This document shows, piece after piece, positions 17,203-24,971 of a stretch of DNA of 64,000 nt. The first letter of the stretch is position 1. The number at the start of each line of letters is the position of its first letter. The position numbers and the translations under genes were made by a program. The stretch comes from an uncultured Butyricicoccus sp. (lineage in GTDB: Bacteria > Bacillota > Clostridia > Oscillospirales > Butyricicoccaceae), in contig CAKTAV010000001.1 of NCBI GenBank assembly GCA_934532985.1, positions 310,001-374,000 on the forward strand, given 5' to 3'. A model generated the notes under the pieces. The model was not told where the DNA came from. It was given only the letters and a program-made list of their open reading frames with translations, and searched no databases.

Positions 17203-17634
17203 TCAAATCACAAAATCATTGCCTGCAATCTCCGGCTGGACGAGATCATCCAGTGTGATGTGGTCAAAATAATCGTTAATCATACGATACAGTCCCTCCC
17301 ACATCGGCAGCGTGCGGCAATCGCTTGCACGCGGACAGTCTACCTTCTCGCTGCTCAGGCAGGATACCGGAGACAAGCTGCCCTCCGTCAGGCGAAGAAT
17401 ATCGCCCACTGTATACTGCTCCGGCGCGCGCGTGAGCTTATATCCGCCACCCTTGCCGCGCAGACCGTGCAGAAAGCCTGCCTGTGTCAATACTTTAATA
17501 ATGCTTTCCAGATATTTTACCGAGATGCCCTGACGATCCGCAATCGTCTTGAGCGGGATAAAATCCTCCGTCGGGTGCTCAGCCAGATCAATCATAACCC
17601 GAAGAGCGTAACGCCCTTTGGTCGAAATCATCAT
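17203..17634 (-). CDS. Rrf2 family transcriptional regulator
   Basis: 144 residues. MMISTKGRYALRVMIDLAEH and the winged helix (LKTIADRQGISVKYLESIIK...GFLHGLRGKGGGYKL) are diagnostic. Three cysteines (CLSSEKVDCPRASDC) sit where IscR-type members bind an iron-sulfur cluster, although the spacing is not exactly that of IscR. It lies upstream of cysK on the same strand and may control cysteine or cluster supply. ATG 17634 has GAGGGTTTGCGG upstream; an in-frame TTG at 17640 is less likely. Confidence 0.92.
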   Translation of the reverse strand: MMISTKGRYALRVMIDLAEHPTEDFIPLKTIADRQGISVKYLESIIKVLTQAGFLHGLRGKGGGYKLTRAPEQYTVGDILRLTEGSLSPVSCLSSEKVDCPRASDCRTLPMWEGLYRMINDYFDHITLDDLVQPEIAGNDFVI

Positions 17635-17659
17635 CCGCAAACCCTCCTCTCTTTTTATC

Positions 17660-17690
17660 CTAGTATACTAGAAGGTAAAAGGGATTTCAA
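17660..17690 (-). promoter_or_regulatory. Rrf2 promoter with palindrome over the -10
   Basis: TTGAAA (17690-17685), 17 bases, TATACT (17667-17662). The perfect 12-bp palindrome CTAGTATACTAG (17660-17671) covers the -10. This is a good candidate operator for autoregulation. Confidence 0.7.
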
Positions 17691-17709
17691 GAGAAACCTT
17701 CTCTTTTAC

Positions 17710-17758
17710 GAAAAGAAAAAACGGGTCTGCTGCAAAATACGAAATGCAGCAGATCCGT
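17710..17758 (-). terminator. Terminator downstream of the thioesterase operon
   Basis: Minus-strand stem ACGGATCTGCTGCA/TGCAGCAGACCCGT (one mismatch) followed by TTTTTTCTTTT. It lies upstream of the Rrf2 promoter and isolates it from the long operon ending at 18505. Confidence 0.85.
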
Positions 17759-17879
17759 TTGATGATTGTGCTATACGCTATCAGCTTCGTAGTAAACGGG
17801 TTGCCCACCCATTATTTTTGCGCTATTTGCTTGCTGACTTTGCTGTAATTGTTGGCGAAAGACCTTCATTTTCTTTATA

Positions 17880-18260
17880 TGGATAAAGAAAACGAAGCAA
17901 AAGAAAACCATTAGGGCGCGGCGTCATCGCTGCGGCGCACTACGTTACATCGACGCGCTGAGGCATCAGCACGTCTCAGCCACTTCGTGGCCTTGCTCCC
18001 TCAATGCACAATCGCTGCGCTGGATTGTGCATTGAAGCGGTAGTTGCTACCTGTCAGCTTACAGAAGTAACCCTTACGATAATTCAACTTCCAAACCAGC
18101 GTAGCGTTTGGAAGTTGATGAGCGAGGCAATGGAGCGGTCGAGACATACCGACGCTTCGGTGTGGCGAGATAGCGTAATTCGCCGATGCGATTGTCCCTT
18201 GCAAATCTGGCCGTTCGCTTCGCTCTCTCTAAGATTTGCAGAGGGTATCTACACTCACCA
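17880..18260 (+). repeat. Composite interspersed repeat, copy 1
   Basis: This composite holds two P-like units about 60 bases apart: an AATGCACAATC/GATTGTGCATT hairpin (about 18002-18035) and a CAACTTCCAAAC/GTTTGGAAGTTG hairpin (about 18083-18118), followed by a CATACCGA/TTCGGTGTG hairpin. The whole arrangement, including the flank GCAAAAGAAAACCA, recurs inverted at 34340-34650. The 870-base gap 17635-18504 has no credible gene. Confidence 0.8.
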
Positions 18261-18289
18261 CAGTGGGTAAAACCTGAGTTGTTAGCCGT

Positions 18290-18548
18290 CTATCCTCAAA
18301 GTAAAATCACGCTCCAAAGGCGTCCCTTGATGCAAGGGAAGCTGGCAATTGCGTAGCAATTGACTGAAGGGATTAAATTTCACGACAATATCATGTTTTA
18401 TCTCTATTTTCCGCGTAAATCTCACCATTTTTCAAATTTCAAACCAGTGAAACGTTTGGAATTTGAGGAGCGAGGCAATGAAACGGTCTCGCCGTGCTGA
18501 CCTGTCAGCGCGGGGAGATAGTGGAATTCGCCGAAGCGACAGCGACCG
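18290..18548 (+). repeat. Family H fragment (18308-18385) and P-type repeat (18425-18548)
   Basis: The H fragment has a short CCCTTGATGCAAGGG hairpin and a CAATTGC-GTA-GCAATTG hairpin. The P unit has CAAATTTCAAAC/GTTTGGAATTTG and CCGTGCTGA/TCAGCGCGG hairpins. The end of the P unit runs into the thioesterase gene and encodes its last dozen or so residues and stop codon. Confidence 0.75.
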
Positions 18549-19236
18549 CGCGGTTGATCGCCGCCGCCGTCTGTTTGGCACAGGTTTTCAGGAAAAAATG
18601 GTTATCTCCCAGCTGGATATACTCGCTCTGTCCCGCAAAAAACGAATCCCAGCCGTGGATCAGCTCCGCCGGAATATCCTGCTCCGAATAGAACATTGTC
18701 GTGTTCATTGGAAAGCTCCAGCGGTGATTGGCGGGATAATTGCCCAGCAGACGGTAATCCTCCCGAATCGGCTGAAAATACATGCGCCGGAAAAAACGAT
18801 TGCGCAGCATCTCCGGCTTTACGTTGTCAAAGCCGCCGAACTGCTTCATCGCTTCCAGAAAGTCCTCGTCTGACATATCCAGATAGCGCTTGCTGTCCCA
18901 GTGTCCGTCCGGCGCCTCATGTGACGCGAGGAACACATGCACCGGCTGCCGATCCAACAGACCGTCCGCCAGCATTTCATACACGCCGATGCTGCCCATG
19001 CTGTAGCCAAACAGCATCAGTTCTGCCTCCGGCTTCAGCTGTTCGTTAATGCGCTGCGCCATGTCGCGTGCCAGCGCGGCGAAGTCCGCATACGCCTCCT
19101 CCTTGAGTCGCTTGCCGTGTCCCGCATATTCCAGCGCACACAGCGTGATCGTTTCGTCCAGATAGGGTTTGAGTCCATCAAAGAAGTCCGGACTTCCACC
19201 GGCATACGGCAGACAAAATAACTGTATCGGTTTCAT
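18505..19236 (-). CDS. Type II thioesterase (alpha/beta hydrolase)
   Basis: 243 residues. FCLPYAGGSPDFF start, nucleophile elbow LFGYSMGSIG with the catalytic serine, and a final GDNHFF with the catalytic histidine are typical of GrsT/LgrE-type thioesterases that clear or release acyl groups from carrier proteins. Here it is the last gene of an operon with a carrier protein and an adenylating ligase, so it probably acts on that carrier. ATG 19236 overlaps the upstream stop (ATGA) and follows AAAGGAG. The last residues (about ANSTISPR) are encoded by an interspersed repeat, suggesting that repeat insertion replaced the native C-terminus. Confidence 0.88.
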   Translation of the reverse strand: MKPIQLFCLPYAGGSPDFFDGLKPYLDETITLCALEYAGHGKRLKEEAYADFAALARDMAQRINEQLKPEAELMLFGYSMGSIGVYEMLADGLLDRQPVHVFLASHEAPDGHWDSKRYLDMSDEDFLEAMKQFGGFDNVKPEMLRNRFFRRMYFQPIREDYRLLGNYPANHRWSFPMNTTMFYSEQDIPAELIHGWDSFFAGQSEYIQLGDNHFFLKTCAKQTAAAINRAVAVASANSTISPR

Positions 19237-20264
19237 TGGCTCTCCTTTCTCGCTATCGCATGGCACACTGCCGGAAGCGGTGTGGTCAGCTTGCTGACGA
19301 TCCAATCCAGCGGCGGCAGCGACAGCACCACCACAAAAGCCGCCGTCAGCGCGACAATGCACCAGCCCGCCTGCACCTCCGGCATGTTGTCCAGCGCCCT
19401 GCGCAGCGGCGTATCCGTCAGCACCAAAAAAATCGCGCAGAAATGCAGCGTATACACCGACAGCGTCCGGCTTCCCATCGTACTCCAAATTCCGCGAACG
19501 GACGGCACCAGCACGCACAGCGAAAGCGTCATCAGCAGCGACACCGCGTACAGTGCGAGCCGAAACAATCCGCCCCATTCAAACAGATTGTCCTTATACA
19601 GCACGCCGTAAGCATATCCCTTGAGCAACGGAATTATCCACTCCAGCTGCTTGTACTGCGTCGCTGCCGTCCAACACGCCGCCAACAGCACGCCGACGGA
19701 CAGCAGCTTGCACCACAGCTTGCAGCTCAGCGACGCCAGCGCGTCCGCGTCGATGTAGTATCCCAGCACAAAGAAGGGGAAGAACACAAACGCACGCGAC
19801 AGCACCAGCCAGCCGTCCAGCTTGGGATCATAGCATGCCATACAGCCAAATACCAGCACGGCTGGAATGACATACCACTTATCATATTTTTCCAGAAACA
19901 TCATCATCAGATAAAACAGGAACACCGCGAGGGCATACCAGTCAATCTCCAGCGTGGACAACAGCTCCACCTCTCCATCAAAGCCCACTGCCTTTTTCGC
20001 AAAGAACATGGAGAACTTGATGACAAAATACAGCTGTAAAAACGAGAACACTTTATCATACCGCCGATTTTGTATCGTCCGTTTGGAAAGCAGACCGGAC
20101 AGGAACACAAACGCCGGCATGTGAAAGGCGTAGATAAACAGATAGACCTTGTCCATGCTGGCGCCCTTCGGGTCAACATAGCTGATTATATGGCCCAGCA
20201 CCACACAAAAAATCAGAAGCAGGCGGACGTTATCCCATTTTGCAATTCTCTTTTTCGCCGTCAT
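19233..20264 (-). CDS. Acyltransferase family 3 membrane protein (paralogue 1)
   Basis: 343 residues with about ten hydrophobic helices. KRIAKWDNVRLLLIFCVVLG opens it, followed by YLFIYAFHMPAFVFLSGLLS, the acyltransferase-3 (OafA/NodX-like) pattern. Such proteins acylate exported sugars or polymers. It is closely similar over most of its length to the gene just upstream (20319-21368), so the two arose by tandem duplication. The stop overlaps the thioesterase start by four bases. Confidence 0.9.
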   Translation of the reverse strand: MTAKKRIAKWDNVRLLLIFCVVLGHIISYVDPKGASMDKVYLFIYAFHMPAFVFLSGLLSKRTIQNRRYDKVFSFLQLYFVIKFSMFFAKKAVGFDGEVELLSTLEIDWYALAVFLFYLMMMFLEKYDKWYVIPAVLVFGCMACYDPKLDGWLVLSRAFVFFPFFVLGYYIDADALASLSCKLWCKLLSVGVLLAACWTAATQYKQLEWIIPLLKGYAYGVLYKDNLFEWGGLFRLALYAVSLLMTLSLCVLVPSVRGIWSTMGSRTLSVYTLHFCAIFLVLTDTPLRRALDNMPEVQAGWCIVALTAAFVVVLSLPPLDWIVSKLTTPLPAVCHAIARKESQ

Positions 20265-20318
20265 CTCTTACCCTCAATCCTCCGTGCCCCCACAGAGCGC
20301 CGCAGCTTGGCGGCTATA

Positions 20319-21368
20319 TTATCCCTCTGTTTCGGCCGTCCCCTTTTCCGTGTTCTCTGCCGGAGGTTTCTTGGCCAGCGGCGGCACGGTCAGCAGACGG
20401 ACAAGCCAGTCAAACGGTTTGAGCGACAGAACAACCACAATGGCAAGCGCGATGACCACCATCCAGGTATTCGCCTGTCCCTCGGTCATCGTTTTCACCA
20501 TGGTTTTCTTCACACCAAAGCCGCTCATCACACAGGTAATCGCGCTGTAGTGAAGAGCATAAACCGCCATCGTCCGGCTGCCCAGCACCGACCAGAAGCC
20601 GCGAACCGACGGCACCAAAACCAGTACCGCGAACGTCAACAGCAACGCCACCGCATAGATTCCCAGACGAAGCAGACCGCCAAAGTAAAACATATCCTTA
20701 TCCAGATTGCGGTAGGCAAAGCCCTTAATCAGCGGCAGCAGCCACTTCAGGTCATCGTAGCATGTCGCCGCCGTCCAGCCCGCCGCAATCAGCACCGCCA
20801 GCGAGAGCAGCTTGCTCCAGATCTTGCGGCTCACCGTAAGGAGGGTATCGCGATTGAGATAAAAGCCCAGCGCAAAGAACGGGAAAAATGCTGTCGCCCG
20901 CGCCAGCACCAGCTTGCCGCCCAGCGTCAGATCATAGCCCGCCAGGCAGCCAAACAGGATGGATGCCAGAATAACATACCGTTTGTCAAACCGCTGCAGA
21001 AACATCATGACCAGATAAAACAGGAAAATCGCCAGCGCGTACCAGTCCACGCCCACCGTAGACAGCATGCGCATCTCCGCCTCCTTGGACACCGCCACAC
21101 GCGTCAGGAACAGCGAAAACTTAATGACAAAGTACAGCAGCAGGAAGGTAAACGCCTTATCATACCGATAGCTCTGCACCGCCCGTTTGGAAAACATGCC
21201 GGACAGAAAGATAAACGCCGGCATATGAAAGGCGTAGATAAACAGATACACCCGATCCATCACCTCGCCGTCCAGCCGCACATAGTTGATGACGTGCCCC
21301 AGCACGACACAGAAGATCAGCAGCAGGCGGACATTGTCCCATTTTGCAATTCGTTTTGTCATAGTCAT
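20319..21368 (-). CDS. Acyltransferase family 3 membrane protein (paralogue 2)
   Basis: 349 residues. The opening TKRIAKWDNVRLLLIFCVVL and YLFIYAFHMPAFIFLSGMFS are almost identical to paralogue 1; the remainder diverges steadily. About ten membrane helices; the final tail is short and charged (KKPPAENTEKG). It probably transfers an acyl group to an extracellular acceptor. ATG 21368 has GGAG ten bases upstream; the frame stays open to 21458 without a site. It lies between the SGNH gene and paralogue 1. Confidence 0.9.
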   Translation of the reverse strand: MTMTKRIAKWDNVRLLLIFCVVLGHVINYVRLDGEVMDRVYLFIYAFHMPAFIFLSGMFSKRAVQSYRYDKAFTFLLLYFVIKFSLFLTRVAVSKEAEMRMLSTVGVDWYALAIFLFYLVMMFLQRFDKRYVILASILFGCLAGYDLTLGGKLVLARATAFFPFFALGFYLNRDTLLTVSRKIWSKLLSLAVLIAAGWTAATCYDDLKWLLPLIKGFAYRNLDKDMFYFGGLLRLGIYAVALLLTFAVLVLVPSVRGFWSVLGSRTMAVYALHYSAITCVMSGFGVKKTMVKTMTEGQANTWMVVIALAIVVVLSLKPFDWLVRLLTVPPLAKKPPAENTEKGTAETEG

Positions 21369-21461
21369 AGCTTTGTTTCTCCGTGATAGTTCCCCGAAAA
21401 ATTTCCCCCAAAACAGAACTTGCCGCGAAATCTCATCGGATTCCACGGCAAGTTGCATACT

Positions 21462-22970
21462 TTACTGATGTTTGCTTTCTTCCGGACGATTCAGACGCAG
21501 CTTACCGTCGGTGCAGACAGCAACCGTCGGCGTATCCAGAATCTCACCTGTCGTGTGATTATACAGGAAGATATTCAGTCCCTTGGCGGACATATACTTC
21601 CGTACACCGTTGAGAATAAACATAGAACGGCTTGCCGAGTTGCCACTCGGTGTCGAGGTGCAGACAAACGGGAATCCGTTGCCAAACGTGCCGGTGACCG
21701 CCATTTCGGTCGCTCCGCCCGTTTTCTCCTTGACCTTTCCGCCTACAATACTTCCGGTATACGCCGTGTCCTTGAGGGTACGGATGTCGGTCTGGATGCC
21801 GCATTGTTCCAATGCCTTCTGCATGTCGTCCGTCCACGCACCGCAGATATTGTCATCCGTCAGCTGAACCAGAACGTCATAATCGCCCTGATCGATGTAG
21901 CTCGACTGTAGCTCCTTGAGGTACTCGACCACGTCGCTGTTGGTCAGGAAGTACGACTCGGTGCGCTTTGCATGGTACGCGTCCATATATTGCTCGCTCT
22001 TCGGCGCGGTCTCTCGGAAGTCCGTCAGGTTGTAGGTCTTGGAAAGATACGCACCCAGCGCGTCCGCCACCTTGTCCGCACCGCGCACATTCAGATGCTG
22101 CGGGTCCTTAAAGTCGGAATAATAATTCAGACCCAGCTTTTCGCCCCACTCCTTGGAGGCGTAGTTGATGTAAGTCACACCCAGCTCGTCGGCGAGCTGC
22201 TGTGTTTTTTTGTCCTTGGTCTCGGTCCAGTCCTCCTTCGGCGTCTTGATCAGAACCAGCTCGATGCCGTTTTCCTTGCAATACGCCGCATACTTTTCCA
22301 GACCGGCCTTCTGATAGTCAATCATGTCCAACGACTCATTGTTGATCTTCTCGTTGTCCATGAGATCCTCATAGTTGTCAAACGAGTAGACATAGTCCGC
22401 CATGCGGGTGCCCATGTACATCGGGCTGTCCGCCGTGCTGAACGTAAAGTCCTGCTTCTCCAGATCTTCCCATCGGTCGTGATACTTGATGATCGGGAAC
22501 AGATAGCTCATCAGATCGTCCGCCGTATCGCTCTCTGCGATGTGCTGACGCACGATGTCCAGCTTATTGGAGGAGAAATGCATCGTATCCAGCGTCTGTC
22601 GGTAGAAGCTCTCTGGAACCTCCTCAAACAGCTGGCTGGTATCCAGCACCGCCACCTTAATGTCCTGTGTCTTATTCAGCTCACGCAGCCAGCCCAGCGA
22701 AGCCAGAATCGGCTGGTTCGGGGAACCGGTTCCGTAGGCCGAGATGCCGTACTTGTCATACAGCTCCATCGCGTTAACACAGAATACCGCCTGGCTGCTG
22801 CCGCTGATGGCAACCTCCACGCTGTCCTTGTCCAGCTCGTACAGCTGCGCCGCCGTGTAGGACTGGCAGTTATTATCGGTGAATTTTGCCGTAAAGATCT
22901 TCGTGATGCCGAACAGAATCGCCACAAAAATCGCCGCAAAAACCACCGCTTTTGCAAAAATTTTCTTCAT
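21462..22970 (-). CDS. Exported SGNH/DltD-like protein
   Basis: 502 residues. One N-terminal membrane anchor (AVVFAAIFVAILFGITKIF) precedes an extracytoplasmic domain with a SGSSQAVF block-I serine and a DPQHLNVRGADK block that supplies the catalytic Asp/His, as in DltD/AlgX-type SGNH proteins. The C-terminal 150 residues (after about 350) form an extra domain that I do not recognise. DltD-type proteins act with an MBOAT partner to hand an acyl group to a surface polymer; the MBOAT gene lies just upstream (16-base gap). Confidence 0.82.
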   Translation of the reverse strand: MKKIFAKAVVFAAIFVAILFGITKIFTAKFTDNNCQSYTAAQLYELDKDSVEVAISGSSQAVFCVNAMELYDKYGISAYGTGSPNQPILASLGWLRELNKTQDIKVAVLDTSQLFEEVPESFYRQTLDTMHFSSNKLDIVRQHIAESDTADDLMSYLFPIIKYHDRWEDLEKQDFTFSTADSPMYMGTRMADYVYSFDNYEDLMDNEKINNESLDMIDYQKAGLEKYAAYCKENGIELVLIKTPKEDWTETKDKKTQQLADELGVTYINYASKEWGEKLGLNYYSDFKDPQHLNVRGADKVADALGAYLSKTYNLTDFRETAPKSEQYMDAYHAKRTESYFLTNSDVVEYLKELQSSYIDQGDYDVLVQLTDDNICGAWTDDMQKALEQCGIQTDIRTLKDTAYTGSIVGGKVKEKTGGATEMAVTGTFGNGFPFVCTSTPSGNSASRSMFILNGVRKYMSAKGLNIFLYNHTTGEILDTPTVAVCTDGKLRLNRPEESKHQ

Positions 22971-22985
22971 ATCAATACCTTATTT

Positions 22986-24599
22986 TTAGAACGCCATGTA
23001 TACAAACGACGATGCATCGTAGCCCGGGCCATAGATGCCGAGGATGATGATCGAGAAGATCGCTACGAAATAAATCATCCATCGAACGACCAGATTCTGG
23101 CGCGCGATGCGGTCACGCACGCGGACGCCGTCCTTCTCTCCGGCAATCTGCAGGCGGCTGACTACGCCAAAGACAATAATGGCGGAAATCAGCACGATAA
23201 TGTTCATCCGATCCAGACCATAGTTGAGCAGGCTTCCGTCAAACAGGATCCACGGATTGAAGGTAATCAGTGTATTGCGGACGATGTACCACGTTGCACC
23301 GATGGAGCCCGGCGTGGTCAGCAGACGGCCGCCGGCGAAGATAAACGTCGTGCGAATCGCCTGAATCGCCTTCCACGAAGTCGCTTCCTCATTGATGTGC
23401 AGGTACTTCTGGCCAAAGCGCGTGAAGTCCTCTGCAAACGAAACCGACATCAGAATCATAAAGGCATAATAGACACCCCAGCAGACATAGCCTATGCCGT
23501 TGCCGTGCCATGTACCGGTGAGTACCCACGTGATGGTGACCGGTACGGCAGTGACCAGAACGCGCGTCATGCGGTTCGGCAGCTTGCCGCGCAGTGTCTT
23601 ATTCAGGTTCTTGACGAAGTGCGAAGTGCTGACCGGGTAGTATACGTAGTCCTTGAACCACGAACCCAAAGACATATGCCAGCGTCTCCACAGCTCAACA
23701 ACGCTCTTCGAGCAGAACGGATGGTTAAAGTTCAGATCCAGCTCGACGCCAAACAGGTCGGAGGCGCCGCGGGCGATATCCATACATCCCGAGAAATCCG
23801 CGTAGATGTAAACGACGTCCAGCAGCGCCGTAATGATAAACAGCACGCCGCCGTCCGAGCCGAGGTAGTTGCCATATACCGACTGAATGAACACATTCGC
23901 ACGGTCGGCAATTACCAGCTTCTTGAAGAATCCCCACAGCATCAGCTGAAGGCCGTAGGCACAGCGTTTGCTGTCAAAGCGCAGCTCCTGCTTCAGGCGC
24001 ACGCCGAGACGACCGTAGCGCTCGATCGGGCCCTGCAGAATATGCGGGAAGTAAATCGCATACAGCAGGAAGCGGGCATAATTCTGTTCGTAGTCAATCT
24101 TCTTCCAGAACACATCCAGCAGATAGCTCAGGGACGAGAAGGTGTAGTACGAAATACCCAGCGGGACGATAATCATCGCCGCGCTGAACTGTGCGCCGCT
24201 GCCCAGCATCGCGAGGAAGTCGTTGATCGGGTTGATCAGGAACTTCGTGTACTTGCTGTAGCACAAAATGGCGATATTAAACACCAGACACGCAATCAGG
24301 AACTTCTTGGCGTGCTTTTTCGCCGCCTCACGCATGGCCTTTTTCGCCTTGCGGTCGAGTCCTTCGCTCTCTGCAATGTTTTTATCCAGCTGCGCATAAA
24401 TACGTCCGATTTTGCGGCCGGTCAAAAAGACCGAAAACGAGGTGATGAAAATAAACGGAAAATACTTGACGCCGGCAATGCCGTAAAAGACAATGCTGAC
24501 CGCTAGCAGTACCTTCCAACGATGCTTGACCGGGCAGGCATAGAACAGAATAAAGCTGACCGCCAAGAACACCATAAATCTCAGTTGAATAAAAGTCAT
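22986..24599 (-). CDS. MBOAT family O-acyltransferase (DltB/AlgI-like)
   Basis: 537 residues, many membrane helices. The MBOAT signature is present: LWRRWHMSLGSWFKDYVYYP and, further on, TGTWHGNGIGYVCWG with the catalytic histidine. It would move an acyl group from the carrier protein across the membrane to an acceptor or to the SGNH partner. It follows the carrier-protein gene by 75 bases and precedes the SGNH gene by 15. Compared with a canonical dlt operon the order is ligase, carrier, MBOAT, SGNH. Confidence 0.93.
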   Translation of the reverse strand: MTFIQLRFMVFLAVSFILFYACPVKHRWKVLLAVSIVFYGIAGVKYFPFIFITSFSVFLTGRKIGRIYAQLDKNIAESEGLDRKAKKAMREAAKKHAKKFLIACLVFNIAILCYSKYTKFLINPINDFLAMLGSGAQFSAAMIIVPLGISYYTFSSLSYLLDVFWKKIDYEQNYARFLLYAIYFPHILQGPIERYGRLGVRLKQELRFDSKRCAYGLQLMLWGFFKKLVIADRANVFIQSVYGNYLGSDGGVLFIITALLDVVYIYADFSGCMDIARGASDLFGVELDLNFNHPFCSKSVVELWRRWHMSLGSWFKDYVYYPVSTSHFVKNLNKTLRGKLPNRMTRVLVTAVPVTITWVLTGTWHGNGIGYVCWGVYYAFMILMSVSFAEDFTRFGQKYLHINEEATSWKAIQAIRTTFIFAGGRLLTTPGSIGATWYIVRNTLITFNPWILFDGSLLNYGLDRMNIIVLISAIIVFGVVSRLQIAGEKDGVRVRDRIARQNLVVRWMIYFVAIFSIIILGIYGPGYDASSFVYMAF

Positions 24600-24674
24600 A
24601 TTTTTCCCCTAAATCGGGCGGCACATTTCTGCGCCGCCCGACCGTATCCATAATTACCCTGTTGCCTTGGACAA

Positions 24675-24902
24675 TTAGTCCATCAGCTCCTGAACCATCT
24701 CCCACATTGCCTCAAGAGAATCAAAGTTCTCCGGAACAATGTACTCCATGCCGATCTCGATATCAAACGTATCTTCCAGCTCGGTCAGGATCGAGGTCAT
24801 ATCGATGGAGTCGATCACCTTGTCGGTATACAGCTTCTTCGACGTATCGGTGTAGTCAATATTCGGGTTAACGCGCTTGAGAGCTTCTAACAGCTTGTCC
24901 AT
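24675..24902 (-). CDS. Acyl carrier protein (DltC-like)
   Basis: 75 residues from ATG 24902 (MDKLLEALKRVNPNI). The phosphopantetheine serine is in KVIDSIDMTSIL, followed by the acidic helix TELEDTFDIEI. Ligase gene upstream and MBOAT gene downstream identify it as the carrier of this operon. GGAGG lies eight bases before 24902; the frame's earlier ATG at 24917 contains that site inside codon 2 and is therefore rejected. Confidence 0.93.
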   Translation of the reverse strand: MDKLLEALKRVNPNIDYTDTSKKLYTDKVIDSIDMTSILTELEDTFDIEIGMEYIVPENFDSLEAMWEMVQELMD

Positions 24903-24971
24903 AGTATATTCCTCCATATAAAATAATAATGTTGTCGGGGTGCGTTATTCGGTTGTGTCGCGGGGGAGCGT

